Source of the DNA: Streptomyces sp. PCS3-D2
GTDB taxonomy: Bacteria > Actinomycetota > Actinomycetes > Streptomycetales > Streptomycetaceae
Length of the DNA stretch: 64,000 nucleotides
Reading direction: 5' to 3'
NCBI RefSeq assembly: GCF_000612545.2
Contig: NZ_CP097800.1
Location: forward strand, 3,697,001-3,761,000
The notes under the pieces were generated by a model. It made no database searches. It was not told the origin of the DNA and worked only from the letters and a program-made list of their open reading frames with translations. This document shows, piece by piece, positions 26,394-33,916 of this stretch. A program made the translations under genes and the position numbers. Numbering within the stretch: the first letter of the stretch is position 1; each line of letters begins with the position of its first letter.

Positions 26394-26864
26394 TCACGGC
26401 AGGCGGCGGGCGCTCATCCCCACCGGCTGGTCCGCCCCCTGCGGACTCCGCAGCAGGGGGCGCAGGGCGACCGTGCCCAGCGCGACCAGACTCGCGGTCA
26501 AGGCCAGGAGCAGGAGCGCGTCGAGCGCGTCCTCCTTCTGGTGGACGCCCAGCACGGTCGTCCGTACGTGCTTCGTCGCACCCTCCGTGCCGCGCGGCCA
26601 GTCGACGCTCACCGCCTCGGGGAGCACGTGCCGGTCGTCCGGGACGAACGTGCTGTAGCAGCTCGTGGTCACTCCCTTGCCCGTGGCCCGCTCGTGACAG
26701 CTCACGGCGGTCAGCAGGCCGGGGGTCCCCGTCCAGCCCAGGGCGGCGGTGGCAAGTACGCCGGTGAGGGGCGCCGTCAAGAAGGACACCAGGGCGCAGA
26801 CGACGCACAGTACGCGCCCCTGCCACGGCCACTCCGCTGCCGTACGGCTGCCCAATCCGGCCAT
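26394..26864 (-). CDS. Two-helix membrane protein with Cys-containing loop
   Basis: 156 aa. TM1 about 17-42, a loop of about 65 residues with two cysteines (SCHERATGKGVTTSCYSTF), TM2 about 113-133, then a short basic tail. GGAGG precedes the ATG. No family recognised. It is convergent with the preceding gene with only 35 bases between the stops. Bases 26865-27036 to the right contain no gene I can support. Confidence 0.7.
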   Translation of the reverse strand: MAGLGSRTAAEWPWQGRVLCVVCALVSFLTAPLTGVLATAALGWTGTPGLLTAVSCHERATGKGVTTSCYSTFVPDDRHVLPEAVSVDWPRGTEGATKHVRTTVLGVHQKEDALDALLLLALTASLVALGTVALRPLLRSPQGADQPVGMSARRLP

Positions 26865-27036
26865 CGCCCACCTCCGCCGATCCCGCCCGCAGCCGGATCC
26901 TCGCAGGGCGGCGGATACGGGGACGCTGCCGGGTACCGGCAGTCTTCGGCGTCCGTGGCGGCCACGCGGGCCTACGTGCGGATGCGGACCGGGCGGCCGG
27001 CCGGACGGCTCCCGGCCGTCGGCGCAGCCAGGGCGT

Positions 27037-27504
27037 CTAGCCGTACATGCGGCGCATCGCGAAGTCGACCATCTGCTCGACCGCCTTCGCGTCGAAGACC
27101 ATCCGGTGGTCGCCCTCCATGTCGAGGACGAAGCCGTACCCGGTCGGCAGCAGGTCGATCACCTCTGCGCCGGTGATCACGAAGTACTTGGACTCCTTGC
27201 CGGCGTACCGGCGCAGCTCCTTCAGCGTGGAGAACATGGGGATGACCGGGTGCTGCGTGTTGTGCAGTGCCAGGAAGCCCGGGGTTTCACCGCGCGGGCA
27301 GTAGACCTTCGACGTCGCGAAGATCTGCTGGAAGTCCTCGGCGGCGAGCTGACCGGTGGTGAAGGCACGCACGGCGTCCGTGAGTGACGGCGGGGACGGC
27401 TCCGGGTACAGCGGCGGCGTCTGCTGCGCGTAGCCCTGCTGCGGCGGAGGCTGCTGCGCGTAGCCCTGCTGCTGGGCGCCCGGGTTCTGGTCGTAGCCGT
27501 ACAT
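27037..27504 (-). CDS. SseB-domain protein with Gln/Pro-rich N-terminus
   Basis: 155 aa from the ATG at 27504. The first 40 residues contain YAQQ/PPQQGYAQQ repeats. Residues about 45-150 match the SseB N-terminal domain common in actinobacteria, with PVIPMFSTLKELRRYAG and TGYGFVLDMEGDHRMVFDA. In actinobacteria such domains often occur near type VII secretion genes; here the WXG operon is 2.5 kb away. A GTG at 27513 is a possible alternative start. Confidence 0.8.
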   Translation of the reverse strand: MYGYDQNPGAQQQGYAQQPPPQQGYAQQTPPLYPEPSPPSLTDAVRAFTTGQLAAEDFQQIFATSKVYCPRGETPGFLALHNTQHPVIPMFSTLKELRRYAGKESKYFVITGAEVIDLLPTGYGFVLDMEGDHRMVFDAKAVEQMVDFAMRRMYG

Positions 27505-27572
27505 GCGGCCCACCCTACCGAGCGGCCGAAGCCGTACCGGCCGGTACCGGCCACGGCTTCCCGGCGGGGGCC

Positions 27573-27788
27573 TCAGCCGGGCAGGTCCCCCGCCTTCAGC
27601 GCCCGTACGAACGGGGCCCAGGCCGATGCCGCGACGGTGACGACCGCGCCGTCGCGCCGCTTCGAGTCACGCACGGGGACGACCCCGGCGAGACCGTCGG
27701 CCACTTCGACGCAGTCGCCGCCGGTGCCGTTGCTGTAGCTGCTCTTGCGCCAGGTCGCGGCGCTCAGGTCAGTTCCGCTGCTTGCCAT
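27573..27788 (-). CDS. DUF397 domain protein
   Basis: 71 aa, the whole protein being one DUF397 domain: WRKSSYSNGTGGDCVEVADG, VPVRDSKRRDGAVV and WAPFVRALK are the three family blocks. DUF397 proteins are small partners of Scr1-type helix-turn-helix regulators in streptomycete developmental modules of the whiJ/abaA type. Its start overlaps the end of the regulator gene by 20 bases, so the two are translationally coupled. Confidence 0.93.
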   Translation of the reverse strand: MASSGTDLSAATWRKSSYSNGTGGDCVEVADGLAGVVPVRDSKRRDGAVVTVAASAWAPFVRALKAGDLPG

Positions 27789-28620
27789 GTCGGTAATCCT
27801 CTGCCGCGGCGTCGAGGAGGGCCAGGGACGCCTCCGGCGGCAAAGCGGCGGCCCTCAACAGATCGTAGGACCTGCGGTACTCCTTCACGAGGGCCGGAAA
27901 GTCGATGAGTTGGCCGCTGTGCAGGCTCTCCACGTAGACCACGGGCGGCGCGTCCGGGAAGGTCATCAGCTTCGCCATCCCCATCATGAGGGCGTGGGCG
28001 GCGGTCGTTTCCGGGACGACTTGCAGAATGGACCTGGTCCGGCGGACCACGGCCGCGATGTGCTCCAGCAACTCCGCCATCTGCGCGGATGGCAGGGCCG
28101 GGCGGCGGATCACCGACTCGTCCAGCACGGCCCAGAAGTCGGGCGGGCACTCTCCGCCGAAGAGCTTCGCCCGCCCCATCCGGGCGGCCACCAGCTTCTC
28201 GATCGTCTCGTCGGCCGCCCGGGGCATGGCGGCACGGCTGATCGCCCGTGCGTAGGCGGGGGTCTGGAGCAGCCCCGGTACGAGCATCGGGGCCCACTCC
28301 TCGATGGTCTCGGCGAACGGCTCCATCTCCGCCACGTCCGCGAAGTACTCGGCGTGGCCCGACTGCCTCGCGCGGCGCGCGTCCTCACAGCGGCGCTCGA
28401 AGAACCCGTCCGTCCCCAGCCGCGCGTCCACGTGCCGGGCCAGGTCCAGCGGCATCCGCCGCTCCCCGCGCTCGATCTGGCTCAGGAACGGCACGCCCCT
28501 GAAGCTGCCCTCGGCCAGCTGGTCGAGCGTGAGCCCGGCGGCCTCCCGCTTGTAGCGGAGTTCCGCTCCGTAGAACGACGGCACGTTCGCCGATGCGTCC
28601 GGGTCCTTGCGAGCCGGCAC
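27769..28620 (-). CDS. Scr1/WhiJ-type helix-turn-helix regulator (DUF5753)
   Basis: 283 aa from the GTG at 28620, the usual length of the family. N-terminal XRE helix-turn-helix about 17-60 (LRYKREAAGLTLDQLAEGS..FLSQIERGERRMP), then the DUF5753 domain (VPGLLQTPAYARAISRA, ESVIRRP, ILQVVPETTAAHALM, FPDAPPVVYVESLHSGQL). The reading from 28737 is longer, but the region before the GTG lacks the family pattern. Together with the DUF397 gene and the divergent RsbW-like gene it makes a complete whiJ-like module. Confidence 0.9.
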   Translation of the reverse strand: MPARKDPDASANVPSFYGAELRYKREAAGLTLDQLAEGSFRGVPFLSQIERGERRMPLDLARHVDARLGTDGFFERRCEDARRARQSGHAEYFADVAEMEPFAETIEEWAPMLVPGLLQTPAYARAISRAAMPRAADETIEKLVAARMGRAKLFGGECPPDFWAVLDESVIRRPALPSAQMAELLEHIAAVVRRTRSILQVVPETTAAHALMMGMAKLMTFPDAPPVVYVESLHSGQLIDFPALVKEYRRSYDLLRAAALPPEASLALLDAAAEDYRHGKQRN

Positions 28621-28735
28621 AACCCACCACCGCCATTTGCCACTTGTCCAGCGCAACCGGAAACCCTTCCCAAGGTACGCGGCAGGGCGCCAGCCTGTGA
28701 GGGCTTCGTCACACTCCGCCACGAAAGGGTCTGCC

Positions 28736-28942
28736 ATGAGCGACCACCCCCACGACCGCGAGGCCTTCGCGGCCCTCGACGCACTGCGCGGCGCGCTCGC
28801 CGCGCACGGGATCACCCTGCCCTCGCTGGACCTGCACCTGCCCTCCTACGCCGGGCGCTACGGGACGCCGCCACTGATCACCCTCGGCAACTGCAGCGCC
28901 GCCACCGCGCAGCGGATCGCCTCCGCACTGGCGAAGCGGTGA
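28736..28942 (+). CDS. Small protein preceding an RsbW-like ATPase
   Basis: 68 aa, ending in a GTGA overlap with the next gene (translational coupling). It has no transmembrane segment. The pattern ALRGALAAHGITLPSLDL..LITLGNCSAATAQRIASAL suggests a compact helical protein. Similar small genes accompany anti-sigma-like ATPases in these modules. Its start region overlaps, on the opposite strand, the longest possible reading of the regulator gene. Confidence 0.75.
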   Translation: MSDHPHDREAFAALDALRGALAAHGITLPSLDLHLPSYAGRYGTPPLITLGNCSAATAQRIASALAKR

Positions 28943-29346
28943 ACGAACTCATCATCCGGCTGCTCGCTACGCCCCAGGCGGCCCCCGTGCTGCGGCACGC
29001 CGTGCGCGAGCACCTCGGGCCCGAGGGGCACCCCGACGCCGAGCTGTGCGTCACCGAGCTGCTGGCCAACGTCGTCCGCCACCTCGGCGAGGGCACGCCC
29101 GTCACCCTGCGGATCAGCGGAAGGGCAACCCGTACGCGGGTCGAGCTCACCGATCCCGCACCGGCGGCCCGGCCCGTACGACGGGAGGCTGCCGGGGACG
29201 AGGAGTCCGGGCGCGGGCTCGCCCTGCTCGACGCCCTGGCCGCGCGATGGGGGGTCACGCAGGGGCACGGCACCAAGACGGTGTGGTGCGAGCTTGACCC
29301 TGGTCACAGTCGACTCGGAAGGGTTGCCGTTATTACCGGCGGGTAG
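28939..29346 (+). CDS. RsbW-like ATP-binding protein (anti-sigma factor type)
   Basis: 135 aa single HATPase_c domain: N-box [16 protein letters not shown]1-like [12 protein letters not shown], and G2 [18 protein letters not shown] followed by the C-terminal strand TKTVWCEL. It resembles AbaA/RsbW-type regulators, which bind anti-sigma antagonists or act with Scr1/DUF397 partners. GTG start overlaps the previous stop. Its 3' end contains the first of two candidate operators of the acyl-CoA dehydrogenase gene. Confidence 0.88.
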   Translation: MNELIIRLLATPQAAPVLRHAVREHLGPEGHPDAELCVTELLANVVRHLGEGTPVTLRISGRATRTRVELTDPAPAARPVRREAAGDEESGRGLALLDALAARWGVTQGHGTKTVWCELDPGHSRLGRVAVITGG

Positions 29347-29369
29347 CATCATGTTGTTACCGATTGGTA
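29334..29369. promoter_or_regulatory. Paired TACC-N4-GGTA palindromes upstream of acyl-CoA dehydrogenase
   Basis: TACC-GGCG-GGTA at 29334-29345 and TACC-GATT-GGTA at 29358-29369, with 24 bp between their starts. They lie 45-80 bases before the ATG at 29414. Two identical half-site sets on nearly the same helix face suggest a TetR-type fatty-acid or CoA-ester regulator. Confidence 0.65.
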
Positions 29370-29413
29370 TGTACGAGGAACCTGTCTCCCCGAGCCTTAA
29401 CGGAGCCGTCGCC

Positions 29414-31240
29414 ATGGGGCACTACAAGTCGAATCTCCGCGACATCGAGTTCAACCTCTTCGAGGTGCTCGGCCGCGACCAGCACTACGGCACCGGTCCG
29501 TTCGAGGAGATGGACACCGAGACCGCCAAGAGCGTCCTGTCCGAGATAGCCCGCCTCGCCGAGAACGAGCTGGCCGAGTCCTTCGCGGACGCCGACCGCA
29601 ACCCGCCCGTCTTCGACCCGGAGACCAACACGGCGCCGGTCCCGGCCTCCTTCAAGAAGAGCTACCAGGCCTTCATGGACTCCGAGTACTGGCGTCTGGG
29701 CATCCCGGAGGAGATCGGCGGCACCGTCTCCCCGCGCTCCCTCGTCTGGGCCTACGCGGAGCTCCTGCTCGGCTCGAACCCGGCCGTGTGGATGTACTCC
29801 TCCGGCCCGGCCTTCGCCGGCGTCCTCCACGAGGAGGGCAACGAGGCGCAGAAGAAGATCGCCCAGATCGCCGTCGAGAAGCGCTGGGGCTCCACCATGG
29901 TCCTCACCGAGCCGGACGCCGGTTCGGACGTGGGCGCCGGCCGCACCAAGGCCATCCAGCAGGAGGACGGCTCCTGGCACATCGAGGGCGTGAAGCGCTT
30001 CATCACCTCCGGTGAGCACGACATGGAGGAGAACATCCTCCACTACGTCCTCGCCCGCCCCGAGGGCCACGGCCCCGGCACCAAGGGCCTGTCCCTCTTC
30101 CTCGTCCCGAAGTTCCACTTCGACTGGGAGACCGGCGAGCTGGGCGAGCGCAACGGCGTCTACGCCACGAACGTCGAGCACAAGATGGGCCTCAAGGCCT
30201 CCAACACGTGCGAGATGACCTTCGGCGACCAGCACCCCGCCAAGGGCTGGCTGATCGGCGACAAGCACGACGGCATCCGCCAGATGTTCATGATCATCGA
30301 GTTCGCCCGCATGATGGTCGGCACGAAGGCCATCGCGACGCTCTCGACGGGCTACCTGAACGCCCTGGAGTACGCCAAGGAGCGCGTGCAGGGCCCGGAC
30401 CTGGCGAACTTCATGGACAAGACCGCGCCCAAGGTCACCATCACCCACCACCCCGACGTGCGCCGCTCGCTGATGACGCAGAAGGCGTACGCCGAGGGCA
30501 TGCGCGCCCTCGTCCTCTACACCGCGACCGTCCAGGACGAGATCCAGGTCAAGCAGGCCGCGGGCGAGGACGCCTCCTCCCTCGTCGGCCTGAACGACCT
30601 GCTCCTGCCGATCGTCAAGGGCTACGGCTCGGAGAAGTCCTACGAGCAGCTCGCACAGTCCCTGCAGACCTTCGGCGGCTCCGGCTACCTGCAGGAGTAC
30701 CCGATCGAGCAGTACATCCGCGACGCCAAGATCGACACCCTGTACGAGGGCACCACGGCCATCCAGGGCCAGGACTTCTTCTTCCGGAAGATCGTCCGCG
30801 ACCAGGGCGCCTCGCTGAACATCCTCTCCGAGACGATCAAGAAGTTCCTGGCCGAGGCCGTCGGGGGCGAGGAGCTGGCCGGCGCCCGCGACGCGCTCGC
30901 CAAGGCCGCCGTGGACCTGGAGGCCATCGTCGGCCAGATGATCGTCGACCTCACCGCCACCGGCGAGGACGTCAAGAACATCTACAAGGTCGGCCAGAAC
31001 ACCACCCGCCTGCTGATGGCCTCCGGCGATGTGGTCGTCGGATACCTCCTGCTCAAGGGCGCCGCCGTGGCCGCCGAGAAGCTCGCGACGGCCTCCGCCA
31101 AGGACGTCCCCTTCTACACCGGCAAGATCGCCGCCGCGAAGTTCTTCGCCGCCGAGGTCCTCCCGGGCGTCTCCGTCCAGCGCCAGCTGGCCGAGGCCGT
31201 CGACAACTCCCTGATGGAGCTCGACGAGGCCGCCTTCTAA
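29414..31240 (+). CDS. Acyl-CoA dehydrogenase (long, FadE5-like)
   Basis: 608 aa, the extended form with a C-terminal extra domain. ATG at 29414 gives [19 protein letters not shown], typical of this group. FAD/acyl motifs: [12 protein letters not shown] near residue 168, FITSGEH, and the catalytic Glu in [20 protein letters not shown]. It catalyses alpha,beta-dehydrogenation of acyl-CoA in beta-oxidation, with electrons going to ETF. It is a single gene followed by a strong terminator. The upstream operators suggest repression when fatty acids are absent. Confidence 0.95.
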   Translation: MGHYKSNLRDIEFNLFEVLGRDQHYGTGPFEEMDTETAKSVLSEIARLAENELAESFADADRNPPVFDPETNTAPVPASFKKSYQAFMDSEYWRLGIPEEIGGTVSPRSLVWAYAELLLGSNPAVWMYSSGPAFAGVLHEEGNEAQKKIAQIAVEKRWGSTMVLTEPDAGSDVGAGRTKAIQQEDGSWHIEGVKRFITSGEHDMEENILHYVLARPEGHGPGTKGLSLFLVPKFHFDWETGELGERNGVYATNVEHKMGLKASNTCEMTFGDQHPAKGWLIGDKHDGIRQMFMIIEFARMMVGTKAIATLSTGYLNALEYAKERVQGPDLANFMDKTAPKVTITHHPDVRRSLMTQKAYAEGMRALVLYTATVQDEIQVKQAAGEDASSLVGLNDLLLPIVKGYGSEKSYEQLAQSLQTFGGSGYLQEYPIEQYIRDAKIDTLYEGTTAIQGQDFFFRKIVRDQGASLNILSETIKKFLAEAVGGEELAGARDALAKAAVDLEAIVGQMIVDLTATGEDVKNIYKVGQNTTRLLMASGDVVVGYLLLKGAAVAAEKLATASAKDVPFYTGKIAAAKFFAAEVLPGVSVQRQLAEAVDNSLMELDEAAF

Positions 31241-31277
31241 GGCGCCCCGCCCGCGGCACCACTGCGCCGCACCCGCA

Positions 31278-31313
31278 CAGCGGCCGGGTCCCCGCACGGG
31301 GACCCGGCCGCTG
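31278..31313 (+). terminator. Strong terminator after acyl-CoA dehydrogenase
   Basis: Perfect 16-bp G/C stem, 31278-31293 with 31298-31313, around a GCAC loop. Confidence 0.88.
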
Positions 31314-31392
31314 CCGCGTGCACGGGCACCGCCACAGGGGCCCTGTACTGCGGCTTTCCCCGATGTCAGTCGTTCATGGGACGCTCGTAGGC

Positions 31393-32121
31393 ATGAGTCC
31401 ACAGGATCAGCACGGCAGCAGGGGGTACTCCGTCCCCACCGGGCGGCCGTACGCCCTCAAGGAGCTGCAGGCGAGCCTGGGCAGCCTCGGCGACCACCTG
31501 CGCGAGCTCTACGACGGCGCCCACCCCGCCGAGTACGACACCATCGCCGACGCGCTGTACGTGGCCTTCCAGACGGCCGCCGGACTCGCCCCCGCCAAGA
31601 GCTACACCGGCTGCCCCGAACACCCCAACGGCGCCCTCGACCCCGAGGCCCCCGAGGGCTGGGGCCGCTGCCTCATCTGCAACGACCGCCGGCGCCTCGG
31701 ACAGCGCCACCGCGGCGGACCCGGCGCCGCCCCCGCCGCCGAGCAGCGCCGCCTGGGCTACCCCGTACCAGACGGCCCGTACACGCTGCACGCCCTGCGC
31801 ACCCACCTGCGCACCGTCGAGGACCAGCGGTTCCACCTGGGCCTGTCCTCACCCGCCGAGGACTTCGTCCGCATCGCCGACGACCTCCACCGCGCCTTCA
31901 TCGTCGCCCGCGAGCTGTCCCGCCCCCGCAACGCCTCCGGCTGCTCCGAACACCCCGGCGCACCGATCGACCCCGACGCACCTCCCGGCGAAGCCTGTAT
32001 CTTCTGCGCCGGACGCCGAAGGCGCGCGCAGCGCTCCCCGCAGACCCCGGAGATGCTCCCGCGCATCCGCCGGGGCGAGCGCAGGCAACTGCAGCGCAGA
32101 TTCGAGCGTCCGCCGGGCTGA
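31393..32121 (+). CDS. Protein of two tandem zinc-ribbon-like repeats
   Basis: 242 aa. Two copies of about 105 residues each: PYALKELQASLGSLGDHLRELY..IADALYVAF..GCPEHPNGALDPEAPEGWGRCLICNDRRR, and PYTLHALRTHLRTVEDQRFHLG..IADDLHRAF..GCSEHPGAPIDPDAPPGEACIFCAGRRR. Each ends in a C-x2-H ... C-x2-C set able to bind zinc, next to a basic stretch. The layout suggests a nucleic-acid or protein-binding role. I do not recognise a named family. Only GTAGG precedes the ATG. Confidence 0.7.
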   Translation: MSPQDQHGSRGYSVPTGRPYALKELQASLGSLGDHLRELYDGAHPAEYDTIADALYVAFQTAAGLAPAKSYTGCPEHPNGALDPEAPEGWGRCLICNDRRRLGQRHRGGPGAAPAAEQRRLGYPVPDGPYTLHALRTHLRTVEDQRFHLGLSSPAEDFVRIADDLHRAFIVARELSRPRNASGCSEHPGAPIDPDAPPGEACIFCAGRRRRAQRSPQTPEMLPRIRRGERRQLQRRFERPPG

Positions 32122-32199
32122 GCACGCACGGGAACGCGGACCCCCGCGGACACGGAACCGTTCCCCCGGCGACCCGCCCGGTCCGGCCATGACGAACAG

Positions 32200-32565
32200 G
32201 AACCCGACCCTCGTTAAGGTGAACCACCTGGTTTCCTCCCCTCCCCGGCGGGAGGGGCTGCCCACACTCACGAGTGGGCCTGTTTCGCCACGGACCGCCC
32301 CGACCGAGAGGAGGACCTCCCGTGGACCGTTCGCACACACCCGGACGCCCAGGACCGCTCCCCGGCCTGCGCGTCCGTCGGATAGAAACGGTAGGTGAAC
32401 GACCGCTTCGCGGAAGGGAACCCCGCACCGCGGAGGGCGCGGTCGGTCATGATCCGAACACAAGCACAGGTCACAGCCTGACGCTGCGGCGCTCCGCCGC
32501 AACGAGGCTCCGAGCCGGAACTGCGTTTCCTCACCCGGCTGAAGCCGGGGGCTTCCACACAAGGG
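32200..32565 (-). mobile_element. Decayed IS200/IS605-type element with tnpB start
   Basis: On the minus strand, from about 32410 down, the protein FTYRFYPTDAQAGERSWASGCVRTVHGRS is readable; this matches the N-terminal signature of TnpB (YRFYPT..Q...... FGCVR.VYN). The rest of TnpB is missing. Both flanks carry hairpins of the kind found at IS605-family ends: 32534-32549 (7-bp stem) and 32238-32257 (8-bp stem), plus 32260-32279. The remnant is a deletion derivative. It fills the 450-base gap before the aminopeptidase gene. Confidence 0.65.
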
Positions 32566-32572
32566 AAATACG

Positions 32573-33865
32573 ATGAGCTCTCCCGCCCGCTTCGACCGCG
32601 GCCACACCGACGATCTGATGACCTTCCTGACGGCCAGTCCGACGCCGTACCACGCCGTGGCCAACGCGGCCGAGCGGCTGGAGAAGGCCGGCTTCAGGCA
32701 GCTGTCGGAGACGGACGCATGGGACTCGGGCAGCGGAGGCAGGTTCGTGCTCCGCGGCGGCGCGCTCATCGCCTGGTACGTCCCCGAAGGCGCCTCGGCA
32801 CACACCCCGTTCCGCATCGTCGGCGCCCACACCGACTCACCGAACCTGCGGGTCAAGCCCCTCCCCGACATGGGCTCGCAGGGCTGGCGGCAGATCGCGG
32901 TCGAGATCTACGGCGGCACCCTGCTCAACACCTGGCTGGACCGGGACCTGGGCCTGGCCGGACGGCTGACACTGCACGACGGCACCGAGCGACTCGTGAA
33001 CATCGACCGGGCGCTGCTGCGCGTGCCCCAACTGGCCGTGCACCTGGACCGATCGGTGAACAGCGACGGCCTCAAGCTCGACAAGCAGCGGCACATGCAG
33101 CCGATCTGGGGTCTGGGCGATCCGCACGAGGGCGACCTCATCGCCTTCCTGGAGGAGGAAGAGGGCCTGGAACACGGCTCGGTGGCCGGCTGGGACCTGA
33201 TGGTCCACTCGATCGAGCCGCCCGCCTACCTGGGCCGGGACCGCGAACTCGTGGCCGGCCCCCGGATGGACAACCTGCTGTCCGTACACGCCGGGGTCGC
33301 CGCGCTCGCCGCCGTCTCCGGTGCGCAGAAGCTCGACCACATCCCCGTGCTGGCCGCCTTCGACCACGAGGAGAACGGCTCGCAGTCGGACACCGGCGCG
33401 GACGGCCCGCTGCTGGGGAACGTGCTGGAACGTTCAGTCTTCGCCCGCGGGGGTACCTACGAGGACCGCGCCCGAGCCTTCGCCGGCACCATCTGCCTGT
33501 CCTCCGACACCGGGCACGCCGTGCACCCCAACTACGGTGAGCGACACGACCCGACGCACCACCCGCGTGCCAATGCCGGCCCGATCCTGAAGGTCAACGT
33601 CAACCAGCGGTACGCCACCGACGGCAGCGGGCGCGCGGTGTTCGCCGCCGCGTGCCAGCGCGCCGGCGTCCCGTGGCAGACCTTCGTCTCCAACAACGCG
33701 ATGCCGTGCGGCACGACGATCGGCCCGATCACGGCCGCCCGCCACGGCATCCAGACCGTGGACATCGGCGTCGCGATCCTCTCGATGCACAGCGCGCGCG
33801 AACTGTGCGGCGCGGACGACCCCTACCTCCTGGCCAACGCCCTGGTCGCCTTCCTGGAGAGCTGA
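32573..33865 (+). CDS. apeB: M18 family aminopeptidase (aspartyl aminopeptidase type)
   Basis: 430 aa, full length for M18. Metal ligands are visible: HTDSPNLRVKP (His), AFDHEENGSQSDTGADG (Asp/Glu pair) and IAILSMHSARE (final His), with SDTGHAVHPNY between. It removes N-terminal acidic or neutral residues from peptides and is a cytosolic dodecameric zinc enzyme. AAGGGA precedes the ATG. The IS relic directly upstream may have replaced or carried part of its promoter. Confidence 0.93.
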   Translation: MSSPARFDRGHTDDLMTFLTASPTPYHAVANAAERLEKAGFRQLSETDAWDSGSGGRFVLRGGALIAWYVPEGASAHTPFRIVGAHTDSPNLRVKPLPDMGSQGWRQIAVEIYGGTLLNTWLDRDLGLAGRLTLHDGTERLVNIDRALLRVPQLAVHLDRSVNSDGLKLDKQRHMQPIWGLGDPHEGDLIAFLEEEEGLEHGSVAGWDLMVHSIEPPAYLGRDRELVAGPRMDNLLSVHAGVAALAAVSGAQKLDHIPVLAAFDHEENGSQSDTGADGPLLGNVLERSVFARGGTYEDRARAFAGTICLSSDTGHAVHPNYGERHDPTHHPRANAGPILKVNVNQRYATDGSGRAVFAAACQRAGVPWQTFVSNNAMPCGTTIGPITAARHGIQTVDIGVAILSMHSARELCGADDPYLLANALVAFLES

Positions 33866-33884
33866 GCCCGCGGGCCGGGCCCGA

Positions 33885-33916
33885 AGGCCGCCCCCCAGGA
33901 AGGCGGGGAGCGGCCT
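33885..33916. terminator. Hairpin between convergent aminopeptidase and NHL-thioredoxin genes
   Basis: AGGCCG (33885-33890) pairs with CGGCCT (33911-33916), with G/C-rich inner pairing that is imperfect. It lies in the 50 bases between two converging stops. Confidence 0.4.
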
